Assembly (NCBI GenBank): GCA_963854835.1 | Contig: OY978526.1 | Location: forward strand, 30,679,073 to 30,743,072 | DNA length: 64,000 bases | Source of the DNA: Megamerina dolium | Taxonomy: Eukaryota; Arthropoda; Insecta; Diptera; Megamerinidae | Direction: 5' to 3' | Part shown: one piece after another, positions 22,375 through 34,460 of the stretch | Position numbering within the stretch: position 1 is the first letter of the stretch | Layout of the letters: each line of letters starts with the position of its first letter | Notes under the pieces: generated by a model | Database searches by the model: none | The model's input: the letters and a program-made list of their open reading frames with translations, nothing else | What the model was told of the DNA's origin: nothing | Translations under genes and position numbers: made by a program

Positions 22375-24994
22375 TAATTTACAACACCTTCTCCTTTGCA
22401 CAATTCCAGCAATTCGTCATTGTACCGTATTCGATAAAAATAGAACTCCAAAAGGTAATTAATTTTTCTATGGTCCATATTTCTTTCAATTGTATATATT
22501 TTAATTTTAGCACTTCTTCATCCTTCTATTTTACCATTATTTCTACACCAATTTATATTTGATTACATTTAATAAGGAAAAAGCCCACAGTGCTATGCAT
22601 TTTGCCTTCAAATCACTACTTATTAGATGCTGTTGAATGTTGTATTTTTTTGCAGTTATTCTATCCTGCATGTTTGTCTTATTAAAATACTTGAATGGAG
22701 AGAGATATGTATAAAAAGTAATTTCTTTTTTTTTTCGAAAACATCAAATTATAAAGTAAACAACAGCAAATATCGTATGTGCTTACATATGCATGATGAG
22801 CATCTTAAATTCGTATGAAATGGAATATTTTCACTTTTACATCAAGAGCTCTTCAATTACATAATGCATACAACATTATTCATTCCATATGTAATAATTG
22901 TACAGAATTGAACGTAAGTATAAAGCTGAAAATTCTAACAATAAATGTTATTACTTACCTTAGGCAAATGTACTGTATGACTTCATTCAGTTTTTGCAAT
23001 ATTTTGTATTCCTCTATGTAGCCTATAAAATAGATTAATCAAGTAAAATAAAAACAAATAGTGTTAAAATCAATTTCAGCAACGCGTTGTATTTACGTAG
23101 TAAATATAAAATGGTACATTCTTTGAGCGATTTTAAGAAATGCGCGTAGCACAAACGTCAAATTGAAACTGACCACACAATAATGTTTCACAAGACGAAT
23201 ACTCGTACGGCACGAGTCCTTAACTGCTATATGTTATACAATATAAGAAAATGTCTTCAACCAACAATAGGGAACTGAGAACATTAAGAAATTATTGAAT
23301 ACACTGGCAGGCACCATTTGTTAGTGTCGATTACTTGTGCGTGTGTGTTTGTGCCTTTGTTGCACTTTGTTGTGTACCTCCATACTATTTTTTAAATTGC
23401 AACTTTTGAATTTTCTTTATTCTACAAAGTACGATACAACGTCAACTGGTCAAATGCGACGATACGACAATACTAACTGAACGTCGGCGCTGTCTGCTGA
23501 AGTGAAAGTGAAATTTGGTTACACTTGTACATATTTCACAATTTTATTACCTCTTCTTCTTCTTCTATTTTTCTACCTAAACGCAAATAAATGAAGCAAA
23601 AAAAAAAAAAAAACAACAGCGAAAACCCCAATGACCTGTTTACGTAAACACAATGTACAATAATACAAATAGTAAGCGCCTACCATATATTGGTAACAAT
23701 AAATTTTGACCATAATCGTAAGTATCGTGACCGCATTTGGACTACTTTATATACCCTTACACATCATTACATACAGTCAGTATACACACACACACACATG
23801 TCTACATGCTGCTTGATATTGAAACTCACTTTCGTACTGCACACTCATACACATACACCCAAATATATGCGTAGTTACACAGAAAGAAACTTGTGTAACT
23901 ACTTGAAAGAACTTTTACTTTCAACAATTTCACTTTAGTGAGCAAAGGTTTGTTTTTTATGCGCATGCATATAAACCTACATGTATAGATTTGCATATGT
24001 GAGTGTTTGTAACACTTTTCTTACAATATTCAGGCATTCAACACATTAAATACACTAAATATTCTAGTTATCGTTAGACTTGCGATTGTTTTTGTTTCTC
24101 TATGTATGTGTATATCAGAGGTAAAACCAAAAGTGAATATTTAAATGTTGAAAGAATGGCAAATAAATGGCACACAATCATATCAACCCACACACACATA
24201 CATATACAATAGAATTGCCACTTTGAATTTCTTATACTTTCATTGGTTTGTTTTTGTTATTGTTGTTATTGTTGCTTTTTTTGTTTTTCTTAAGATTTTT
24301 AATATTCACATTGTACCAGTTCAGTACATATTTAACAACGTACATAGAGTTAAGCCGACAGGAAGTCGTTTTCATTGTAAAGAAACCAAGTCAAATGAAA
24401 GTTACGATCGTCGAACATTACTGGGTCAAGCAGTTTACTCTGAAATTATGCCATTAGGTTAAAAATATGTATAAGCTTTTATCAAACAAAATGATTGAAA
24501 GCAAAAGAAATCCAAAGAAAGAATTAACTTTGGTCTTATAATTTTCTATGGCAGGTCAGGGTGATATTAACCCCATTACTCCTACTCGCAAACATACCCG
24601 AGTGTTCATGAAAATCATCTTTCGTACCGGGTTTCATATAGATCATTTTATATTTATGCGTGCAAAGTTTGAAAGCATATATTCGAAAATTAGTTTCTAT
24701 ACGCTAAGTAGAATATATAATCATTCTGAATAAGCTCATTCACATAATTAATTATTGCTTTGTTAAAAATTATATTATGCACCGAATTTCAGCTCAATAT
24801 CTGTATACTTTTGAACACCAATTCTGAGAAAATATCATACATTCGATATTCTCAAATTGTACGAAAGTTGAATACATCAATTTACTGTTAAAAAAAAATT
24901 ATTTTAATTCCAAATTTCAGTTTTCGAAGATTAATTTCGAATATATATATTTAAGATTATACTTTTATATGGAAAATAGGCATGGTTTTAAACC
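22375..24994. other. AT-rich intergenic DNA, no gene seen
   Basis: AT-rich with CA runs near 23783-23797. The end, 24560-24990, shares wording with the tandem repeat that follows and may belong to the same old repeat. Confidence 0.5.
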
Positions 24995-25383
24995 GAGTAC
25001 TTCTATTTTCGAAGATATTCAGTCACTGGTAAAGATAATTACATCTGTCGAATTTCAACTCAATAGAATGAAAATGGAATTCAATTCGAAAACGCATTTA
25101 GTATACGGCGAATATGCGTAGTTTTTATTCGAAAATACCAATTTGCACATTTATCTGGTCATTGATCAAAATGATTAGTTGTCCTGTCCAAGTACTTCCA
25201 TTTTCGAAGATATTCATTCGCTGATAAAGATAATTACATTTGTCGAATTTCAACTCAATAGAATGAAAATTTATATTCGAAAACGTATTTATTATATGGC
25301 GAATTAGCGTAGTTCTAATTCGAAAATGGCCATTTACACATTCATCTGTTCATTGATCAAAATGATTAGTTGTCCTAATTTTC
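24995..25383. repeat. Two-copy tandem repeat, unit about 190-195 bp
   Basis: Unit 1 begins GAGTACTTCTATTTTCGAAG and unit 2, at about 25190, begins AAGTACTTCCATTTTCGAAG. Both continue with TTTCAACTCAATAGAATGAA and end CATTGATCAAAATGATTAG. The offset falls from 195 to 191 through small indels. The units have diverged by scattered substitutions. This is either an old tandem duplication or a fragment of a satellite-like repeat. Confidence 0.8.
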
Positions 25384-25539
25384 AACTTAATTTCTGTTGA
25401 TTTATGTGCTCAAATTGTTTAATATACTTACATTGGGAAACATTAATTAAAAAAAAAATATGCGATGACGGCAGTTTAATGACAGAAAAGCGTTACATGC
25501 CAAACCATGTTTAAATCGCTTTGAATGTTTTTTCGGATA

Positions 25540-25828
25540 ACATAACAAATTTATTATCGAAAAGATTTTTCTTTCGTACGATACCCACCTGTCCGCAAGC
25601 AATTGGCAATTCTTCCGGCTGTAACAATTTGCCATGAAAAATTTTCTAAAAGAACTCTGTGACAAAGCTCAGAAAAAGTGATATCACAAGGATTCTACCG
25701 TTCGGAACCGGCTAAAATAAGTAGGTCCCTTCTAATACTATTCAAAAATTTAACACGCACAACAGTAATGGAAGAGAAGCTCGGCCAAAGAGCCCTTCGG
25801 GGCTTTAAGTGCCACACATTTATTTTCT
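25540..25828 (+). mobile_element. tRNA-derived SINE, 5'-truncated
   Basis: The tRNA-like head is missing. The copy starts in the body (AACATAACAAATTT) and then has all the family landmarks in order, including TTGGCAATTCTTCCGGC, CGGAACCGGCTAAAATAAG, TAGGTCCCTTCTAATAC and the 3' motif GGGGCTTTAAGTGCCACACA followed by a T-rich end. It is very similar to the copy at 15314-15666 on the other strand. Confidence 0.8.
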
Positions 25829-27778
25829 TTTATGGTTTTTCAGATCAATCAACAGTACGAACTCAATATAATCATACACTCCTTAATTGTGAATTATAAT
25901 AAAAGCCAAGTTTATTCCAAGGTATCCAAAAACAAAACAAAAATACATTAAGTTCATAATAATTTAACTTTACCTCAAACACTTCATATTTTTTTTTTTT
26001 TTGTTTTCATTGTAATGATATATATTGTGTTAAATAATTTACATACTCATGTGTTTGTAGCAAATACAGACATATGGTATACTTAACACAACTCAACAAC
26101 TTTTGCATTTATTAAAATAATGAAATGTTAAATAACAAAAACAGCTTTTAATATATTCATACACATACTAGATTTTACAAAAATATATAATAGTAAACAT
26201 ATAACTGTACATTGAATATACTTAAGTATATTCATCATTATTACTATGACTACTTGATTTTAACACTTGAAGCTGATCGATTATTGTTGGTTTTTACCTC
26301 AGAAATATAGCATGAATATATACTTATTATAGGTACTTTCTTCTTATAGGTTACTTACTACATTGGTACTATGAACTTTCGTGCTGACCTCATAGTTATA
26401 TAACTTTTATGTCTGCGCGTATATCGTAAACTTGACTTCATACACCAATGTCCAGTAATGTCAAACAGCAAGAAATTAATATTTCTGTTCATCATGAAAT
26501 ATTATCGTAAGTACAAATATATACTAATTAATACACGCGAAATAAACGAATATAAAAATAAAATACACCTAATTAAAATCATGGTCGAGTAATGTGATTG
26601 TTCAAAAAAGAAATAAATAAACAAAAAAAAAAGAAATTTACTCCTTAATCGGATACTAAAATCTTAATAAATGATTTTTATATCTATTTGTGCGAATTTG
26701 TATATAATTAATATGATTATTATACGTAATGAAAGTCCTTGGCATTTGCAAAAAAAAAAAAAATTAACTACTACATAGTTCAATTATAAATACGCAGACG
26801 GTAATGTTTAATGAAATATTACTAATTTCTAAAAAATAAAATATACAAAAACTGAAATATTGATTTTGTGAAGCCTAGTATGAGATTTAATACTATTAAT
26901 TCAACACTCTAATGTTTTAATGACCACTTTTCTTGGTATTAATTCTAATTTTTCATTTGAATTTTTTACGCTATAAAATTGAATGTCAAATTATTTTCAA
27001 TAATATACGTAAACATACATATATATACGTTATCGCAAATTTTGTATAATAAATGATACGAATATATACACATTCATATATGTAAATAATGTCCATAAGT
27101 AAATGACTGACTTCATTAGCATAATTAAATAAAATATTCAACACAATAATAACAATATGAAAAAAAATTACTATTATGTCCTTGTCAGTAACCAAATTTG
27201 ATATGATTAAGCTTTTTTAAATACAAAATACAAACACAGCGAATTGGAATTAATATTTTGTGTATAAATCATAATAATAATTTATGTAGATATTTAAAGA
27301 CCAAGGTCAACACCAATACACACAAATACCCTCCCTCATATGGCGATTATACTATGTAGTAGTATATACACAAATACTAGGAGGATCAGACTATACGTAA
27401 ATATGTAAGTATAATAATAAATGAACAAAGTGAAACGCGTTGATTTGTTTATATTGATAATCCATGAAAAAGACCCATAATCATTTGCATTGACCTACTT
27501 TAACTGATTTCCATATAATTGACTCTGTGTGTGTGTGTGGGAGAGTGTAGAAGTGTGATTATATACTAAATCGAAAGTTTGGGAGATTAATTACTATCGC
27601 TCTTATATAGAAATTAGGTCATCCCAAAGACCAATTACACAATTCACCATTTACCTTCGTATTCAGCAGAAAACAAAAATACGAAAACAATTTTAAATTT
27701 ATTTAAGAAATATTGTACTATATCAGTGGTGGGCATACGCATTACATCTGGAAGTCTACTTTTGAGTTTTCATAAAAC
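25829..27778. other. Very AT-rich intergenic DNA, no gene seen
   Basis: Long A/T runs and TATA-type words. No open frame or repeat of note. Confidence 0.55.
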
Positions 27779-29322
27779 TATTTAGTTCGAATCGAGCGTA
27801 TTGTGTGAAAGATTGAAGCCCATGCTCCATAACCTGATTGGACCTTATCAGTGTGGCTTCAGACCTGGTAAATCTACCATCGACCTAACTTTCACACTGC
27901 GCCAAATCCTGGAGAAGACCCAAGAAAAACAGATCGGCACACACCACCTATTTGTTGATTGTAAAGCCGCTTTCAACAGTCCGGTAAGGGATTACCTCTA
28001 CGCAACAATGTCTGAGTTCGGTATTCCTGCAAAGCTCATACGACTTTGTAGAATGACACTGCATAACTCCCGTTGTGCAGTGAAAATTGGGAAGGACCTC
28101 TCCGCACCGTTTAATACCGAACGGGGTTTTAGGCAAGGTGATTCGTTATCGTGCGACTTCTTCAATCTTATTATGGAGAAAATAATACGAGCTCCACAAC
28201 CTGATTGGACCTTATCAGTGAGGCTTCAGACCTAGTAAATCTACCATCGACCTAATTTTAATACTGCGCCAAATCCTGGAGAAGACCCAAGAAAAACAGA
28301 TCGACACACACCACCTATTTGTTGATTATAAAGCCGCTTTCAACAGTCCGGTAAGGGATTACCTCTACGCAACAATGTCTGAGTTCAGTATTCCTACAAA
28401 GCTCATTCGACTTTGTAGAATGACACTGCATAACTCCCGTTGAGCTGCTGATCTACGACATAATGGCACTATCTTCAACAAAAGTGTCATGCTGTTAGCA
28501 TATGCCGATGATATTGACACGAAAATGCGAGCATTAAGTGCAGCATTATCAGAGTTGGAAAGAGAGTCGAGTCTAATCGGGCTTACGGTGAATAATTTCA
28601 AGACGAAGTACCTAGTATCAAAAAACAAAGAGTCCCGGCATCTTGAACAGCTCGTCTCTGTTGACAACTACGCTTTTGAAATAGTAAGGGAATTTGTCTA
28701 TCTTGGAACCAGCATTAACAGCAATAATGACGTCAGCCAGGAGATATTGCGAAGGATCACTCTTGCAACAGGTGCTACTTTGGGCTAAGTAAGCAATTGA
28801 TAAGTCGAACCCTCTCTGGAAGAACGAAAACTACACTCTACAAGTCTCTCATCATGCCTGTCCTAACATATGGCGCTGAAGCCTGGACAATTTCCACCTC
28901 GGATGAGCGAATGCTTGTAGTTTTCGAGAGAAAAGTCCTGCGCAAGATCTTTGGACCTGTTTGCGTTGGTGCCGAGTACCGAATAAGGTACAACCATGAG
29001 CTGTACGAGCTGTATGCCGATGTTGACATAGTAAAGCGCATCAAAATCCAGCTGCTGCGCTGGCTAGGTCATGTGGAGCGAATGGAAGAACACGCTCCAA
29101 CTAAGAAGGTGTTATATTCGGAACCCACTGGAGGACGTCGCAGAAGAGGAAGACCTAACCTCCGGTGGAAAGACCAAGTACTAAAGAACCTAACGGCGCT
29201 TGGAATTTATAACTAGCGCCAGCTAGCGAAGAACAGAGATGGCTGACGAAGCATGTTATATTCGGCCTAAATCGATATTCGGTTGTTATGGCCACATAAG
29301 TAAGTAAGTATTTAGTTCGAAT
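27779..29322 (+). mobile_element. 5'-truncated APE-type LINE with 14-bp target duplication
   Basis: Perfect direct repeats TATTTAGTTCGAAT at 27779-27792 and 29309-29322 bracket the element, so the insertion occupies 27793-29308. It encodes the RT and C-terminal part of a LINE in broken frames: G-P-Y-Q-C-G-F-R-P-G-K-S-T, F-R-Q-G-D-S-L-S-C-D-F-F, M-L-L-A-Y-A-D-D-I-D-T, L-T-Y-G-A-E-A-W-T and R-W-L-G-H-V-E-R-M. The 3' end is a (GTAA)n tail rather than poly-A. A 252-bp segment is duplicated inside it. Frameshifts and a stop after the first YADD-containing frame make it dead. The clade is not resolved from sequence reading alone. Confidence 0.9.
27824..28442 (+). repeat. 252-bp spaced direct duplication inside the LINE
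   Basis: Bases 27824-28075 recur at 28191-28442, colinear throughout with a constant offset of 367 and only scattered substitutions. The second copy interrupts the RT between ATAATACGAGCT and GCTGATCTACG, which are adjacent in the related copy at 12.7 kb. The second unit therefore is an insertion of upstream LINE sequence. Confidence 0.9.
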
Positions 29323-31133
29323 AAGTTGCAAATCAAATAAATCTAAAGAAAATTGCATTATTAAGAGTTGTTCGCTGCAATTCTATGACGAGATATTGGT
29401 TGACTTTTCGAATTTCATTGTGAGGTATAAAGAGGCCCATCACGAGCATCCACAATTTAATTATAGCAATTTTTCCCCAACAAAAATAATATTATAATCA
29501 TTATAAGACTATGTAAAAATGATCTCATTCAAATTGTCTCCTTGGCTTCGTTTAAATGCAATTTTGTATATTCGATCATTCTCAATGACTTTAAAAATTT
29601 AGTTCTTGTCGATAAACCTTAACATATCCCCCGAGAAAAAATTCTAGGAGCATTAAGTCGTAATATTAATCAGTTTTTCCTAATAAAATTGACACTCTGG
29701 ATACTCCTCCGAACAGAATTGTTCAACCAATGACAGCCGCATTGTCCCACCTCTGCACTATTCGTATTTAAACGATTAGAAGATTAATTGATGACAAATA
29801 CCCAACACATACCATTTGTGCACGCAAATTTTAATATTCTAATCGTAGAGTTTTTCCACTTTTCACCAAACCGGAAGCAAAGAAATCGTCGAAATGTAAG
29901 TAGTAGAAGTGACGACTACAACAAATATCGTTTAAGTTGATGAAAACAATTATGGTTTCACAAGAATTTGGTCGATTGTTAAATTTGACTATATCGCCAT
30001 TATAGCTGTGGTATCGCCCATGCAACACCCACACTTGCCTACACTCCAGATATAATTGCCTCAATTTGGAAACTGGAACAACACTTAGAGTACGATACAT
30101 AAGTTTGTAGATACTTATAAAAGTGTAGCAAGCAGGCAAAGCTATTTAGCTTTTCTTTAAATCACCGTTGACCTTGTAGTTAAGTGAACGAATAATATCC
30201 ATGCATAGGACATGTAAGACAAGTACATATCCATATATAGTTTCTATGCAAAAGTTGGCATAACTTGACATATATACCAGTACACATAATCGTACATAAT
30301 TTATTTGCAACATTCCACATGACATATGAGTAACATAATATTATGTAAATTAACTTTAAATTTGAATAATTTGCATGCATAACGACGAAAAGAAATGAAA
30401 ACACAAATCACTTTAAACACGTCTCAAGCACACACACATACACACACACACTCACACTCGTATGCGTTGTGTTTATTTATGAATTTAAAGTAGCAACTTG
30501 TGTGCCACAACAACAGCAACAACAACACAACACAATGTTGCAAGACTAATCATCTATTCAAGAGAAGAACATAAATTAAAAACAACCTAGGGGACCCCTA
30601 TTAGACATAAAATGGGGCATCCACCAGCATTCACCAGTAAATATTGTAAACAGTACGCAATGCGTTAAGTTCAAGGACAATGCCAATACAGTAACAACTA
30701 CCACCATGGAGACGAAAGCATTAAAATGGAAATATTCGTACGTGTGTGTATTCTATGATTTTTAGTCAGATATTGTTGTATGAGCCACAAACGATATTAG
30801 CATAAATAACAAAAGCCGCAAAGTCAAAAACGCCGAATGTGTGTGTGAGTGTTAGTATATCAACTTGGCTTAAAACGCATAGTAAATACTAACAATAGAC
30901 CAGCACCACCACCACCATCAACACCAAACCCAACCACTTTGAATGCCTACGCCAAAGATATGCACCGTCACATAAGCATTTAATAACCAATCACTCATTT
31001 TAATAATTTTTACTTCAAATCATAATATTGAACCAGAAAAAAAATAAAAATACAAAAAATAACAGCAACGTAACGCAACACACACAAAAAAAAATTTGAA
31101 GAAAAATATATTTCTTTACTATTTTGAAAAAAT
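29323..31133. other. Intergenic DNA upstream of the 31134 gene
   Basis: No gene supported. It has CA runs near 30431-30452 and CAACAA-rich patches. The last few hundred bases presumably contain the promoter and leader of the next gene. No TATA box or initiator was convincing. Confidence 0.5.
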
Positions 31134-32000
31134 ATGCTAGATAAAAATTCCAAAATTTCAGTTTTACATAAAATGATCGGACACGGTGACGAAGCTGATC
31201 TTCCTTGCGTCGTTCCACAAAATTCCACATTGAATATACGCACAAAGACGGGATTCAGTGAACGCCGCGGCATTCTAGGTGTACAGCACGGACATCAGCA
31301 TCATTCGGAAGCATCGACACCATTGGACAGCTTTTGTAATTCAGAACCGGCAACCAATAAATGCGCTCACTGTGAGAATATGGCCAAAAATTTTCTGTAC
31401 TTGGAAAGCCTAATTCGTACCAATTACAATCCGAAATTTCAATGCAGTCTCTGCTACTCGACCATGAAGTACCTACAATATGTTAACAAGAGTATTCTAC
31501 AGGTTTTCGGTAGCTTTGACTCCATTGTGCAGGCGGCCAAAGCTTTTGCCAGACCACAGAAAAGGCATTTTAAGGTGCCCGGCTACAACTCTCGCAACAA
31601 TATGTTACATCGTAAATCTAAAATGAGTACGTCCACCCAATTTTCGGCTAATGTTGTTACTGGTGGACATACGGGCAAGAATCGATTGTCCAAGAAAAAG
31701 TCCAAATTCACAAAACACACTTCGAATACAGCGACAAAACATGCGGCCACAACAAAAAAGGGTGATAGTAAATTCTCTCTGCAAACCACCAAGAAGATTG
31801 TTCGAGGGGCAGTTACGCCAAAGGCTGCGACCCGCAAAGGTGCCAAACATCAAAAATCACGTAGTCCCAATGTGGCTGACCTTAATACGAAAAGTAAAAA
31901 AAGTACAAAATCTAGATCAAATATAATATTACGCAGCCTAAAGCAGAAGAATATCAAAACAAAGCGTAACAAGGTGCCAATGCAACGTGTAAGTGCATAA
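31134..32000 (+). CDS. Uncharacterised basic protein with two CxxC pairs
   Basis: A single-exon frame of 288 residues. An in-frame TGA sits three codons before the ATG, which fixes the start. Cys pairs C77-x2-C80 and C104-x2-C107 are 23 residues apart and could bind one zinc ion. Between and after them the chain is predicted to be helical (M-A-K-N-F-L-Y-L-E-S-L; Y-L-Q-Y-V-N-K-S-I-L-Q-V-F). From about residue 140 the protein is very rich in Lys, Arg, Ser and Thr (for example K-K-K-S-K-F-T-K-H; K-S-K-K-S-T-K-S-R-S), suggesting a disordered nucleic-acid-binding or nuclear tail. No signal peptide or membrane segment is seen. I do not recognise the family. It lies on the same strand as the dynein gene, 2.46 kb upstream. 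A role in chromatin or in germ cells would be speculation. Confidence 0.8.
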   Translation: MLDKNSKISVLHKMIGHGDEADLPCVVPQNSTLNIRTKTGFSERRGILGVQHGHQHHSEASTPLDSFCNSEPATNKCAHCENMAKNFLYLESLIRTNYNPKFQCSLCYSTMKYLQYVNKSILQVFGSFDSIVQAAKAFARPQKRHFKVPGYNSRNNMLHRKSKMSTSTQFSANVVTGGHTGKNRLSKKKSKFTKHTSNTATKHAATTKKGDSKFSLQTTKKIVRGAVTPKAATRKGAKHQKSRSPNVADLNTKSKKSTKSRSNIILRSLKQKNIKTKRNKVPMQRVSA

Positions 32001-32079
32001 TTGAAAACGGGGAAAACATCCAAGATCATGTCATGTCTTTTCTACTTATTATTATTATTTATGAGAAAAATTTTTGTTA

Positions 32080-32085
32080 AATAAA
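32080..32085 (+). promoter_or_regulatory. Polyadenylation signal AATAAA
   Basis: The canonical hexamer lies 80 bases after the stop of the 31134 gene and fits a short 3' untranslated region. Confidence 0.7.
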
Positions 32086-32386
32086 ATTCTATTGATATTC
32101 AAGTGCAACATAATCGAATTGATTTTTTTTTTTTGCCATCTTCAAGTTGAAATGTTAGCGACAGTCATCTTTGAAAAATGAAAATAACATCACTTTCTCC
32201 GAGCTAAGTCACAAAACAATTTCAAAACAATGATTGATTGGACAGTGTGTACTCGATTTTCGGTTATCAAAAATTCCATACGAATTATTTGCGGAGGTTA
32301 ATTTAGCCGAAAGTGAAACCGCATAGCAACTGTACCGAATTCTTTTTAATGAAGCTTCATTCATTTTAAAATACAATAAATTGCGC

Positions 32387-32984
32387 TACTACAGGGTGAT
32401 TTTTTAAAAGCCTTCGAATTTGATTTAACAAAAAAAAAACACATAAAATTTAGAGAAATGTATGAAATCTTTATTTGAGTCGATAGAACGATCTATACAA
32501 TTCAATGTTTAAAGATGATTTCATGTAAATATTGACCGCGGCTGCGCCTCATATGGGTAAAATTTTGGCATACTCTCGGCCAACATATCATACGAAACCT
32601 CACGAATAAATCGATAATTCATGGTCATCAACAACACTGGCAGATACAGCTGCGATATTTTCCTCTCTCCGCACTCTACCTATGCGTGCTGATGGTTTAA
32701 TATCCAATAATGTAAATTTGGTGCGAAATTTAGTCAAAAGATTCCAAATAGCCGCCTCAGAAGGTCTCCCAAATTGAATATAAAATGAATGAATGAATGA
32801 ACCGACCATGAATTTTGATAATAAAATTCAATAATCTGCAAGTGTTATTCGTTTCTAAGTCGATTCATGGTTAAATTATAGACCAAACTGAACATGTTTG
32901 ACATTAACATGTTAGACAAAAACATCTAAGCAGCCAAAAACAGTGTTGTCAAAAAGAAAGTTGCTAAAAAATCACCCTGTAGTA
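32387..32984 (-). mobile_element. Internally deleted Tc1/mariner-superfamily transposon with TIRs
   Basis: Perfect terminal inverted repeats CTACAGGGTGATTTTTTA (32389-32406) and its complement (32965-32982) are flanked by TA on both sides, the expected target duplication. The minus strand in between keeps part of a transposase helix-turn-helix region: F-G-R-P-S-E-A-A-I-W-N-L-L, then D-I-K-P-S-A-R-I-G-R-V-R-R-E-E-N-I-A-A-V. The catalytic domain is missing, so at 594 bp this is a non-autonomous derivative. It lies 0.3 kb after the 31134 gene. Confidence 0.88.
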
Positions 32985-33275
32985 TTCGCATTTTGCTTTC
33001 ATTTCAAAAAGTTGACAAAATAATATGATTCTTTACGTGGGTTGTGAGACAATTTATCTCACGATACAAAAATTACGTCATTTTCGTTGTCTCATGCGTG
33101 TTTACACTGCAGCTATTTTGTATTTTGTATTTTTGAAATGAAACAATTGCTATTAATTTGTTCCATAAATTCACAAAAACTCATAGGAAGTAGTGGACGT
33201 CACCATACACTGTGTTTACACACGAGGAAGACAGTGAAAATACAAAATTCCATTTTTGATAAAATAAAAAAAAAT

Positions 33276-33526
33276 AAATAAATATGTGGCACTTAAAGCT
33301 CCGAAGGGCTCATTAACCGAGCTTCTCTTCCATTACTGTTGTGCGTGTTTTTCTGAGCTTTGTCACAGAGTTCTTTTAGAAGCCTTTTCATGGCAAGTTG
33401 TTACTGTCGGAAGAATGCTTGCCAATTGTTGCCAATTGCTTGCCGACAGGTGGGTACCGTTCGAAAGAAAAATCTTTTCGATATTAAATTTGTTATGCAT
33501 CAGCCGGGAATTGAACCACGACCTCA
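33276..33526 (-). mobile_element. tRNA-derived SINE with internal deletion
   Basis: On the minus strand the copy keeps the B-box end of the tRNA-like head (complement of GGGAATTGAACCACGACC near 33506) and the body landmarks. About 95 bases in the middle (between TGTGCGTG and CTGAGCTTTG on the plus strand) are deleted. A short local duplication of TTGCCAATTG is present. The 3' motif AGTGCCACATA lies near 33283. Confidence 0.78.
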
Positions 33527-34460
33527 ATTTTTGATGCATCATTAAAATTATTACTTTATAAATTATATAATTGCCATTTATAATTTTTGGATTCCCACAT
33601 AAGTTGTGTTTACAAAAAATTCGAAATGAATGTAACGATTTTATCAACGTGAATTTTCATCAACAGCAAAATACGACGATTCATGAGTAAAAGATGAGAA
33701 GTGTAGACAATAAAAAATTTAGATTTGGCATCACTGTACTCATGCAATATAAAATGTATGGAAAGTCAAAACAGAAAAAGGGAAATTTTCAGTGAAACAA
33801 ACCGATAAAGAAACAAATGCTACGTTTTTAACTCAAGGGTTGTCGTGTTGAAAAAATCTGAGCATATTCCACTTTGTTCATTGTGTCATGAATTGAAACA
33901 AAATTGATTTGAATTTTCTTTCAAAGCTGAAAAAATAGAAAAACGAAACTTTTTCAAAAAATCTCAAATCTCATCACGGAAAAAATGCTATATTATAATA
34001 ATATAAAATCTCAATAGCAAAAATAATTTTTATTTAATCATTTTCAATCGTCAAAGGACAAAGACGAATCAACGAAAACTACAACGAAAGTATAAGTGTA
34101 AGTTTGCCAAACGAAATATAATTTTTGCACTATCAAAAAATATTTAATTTTTATTCACACAATCTCAGGTGCATCAACTGCATCAAGACCAACACAAAAA
34201 AAAAAAGCATAAACGAGAAGCATAGTGCCGGATATAGCCTGGAGGGAAATTTCGTGGAAGCCTTCATACGAGCGCTTTGCACAACTCTCGCTAACCAAAC
34301 GGAATTTCAAATTTTCCAACACGCCACGCCGCACAAGGAGGAAAGAAAAACGCTTTAATATAAAAATAGCAAAAAAAATAAGAATAATAGTAATTTGCCC
34401 CGCAAAAGGGAAGTTAACTATATAATTCATTTGAGGTAAACCGCAACAAGAACAAACCAG
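33527..34460. other. 5' flank and leader of the dynein gene
   Basis: AT-rich. No core promoter motif could be assigned with confidence. An AG at 34167-34168 after a T-rich stretch is a possible acceptor of a leader intron, but no matching donor was fixed. An in-frame TAA at 34437-34439 precedes the dynein ATG. Confidence 0.4.
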
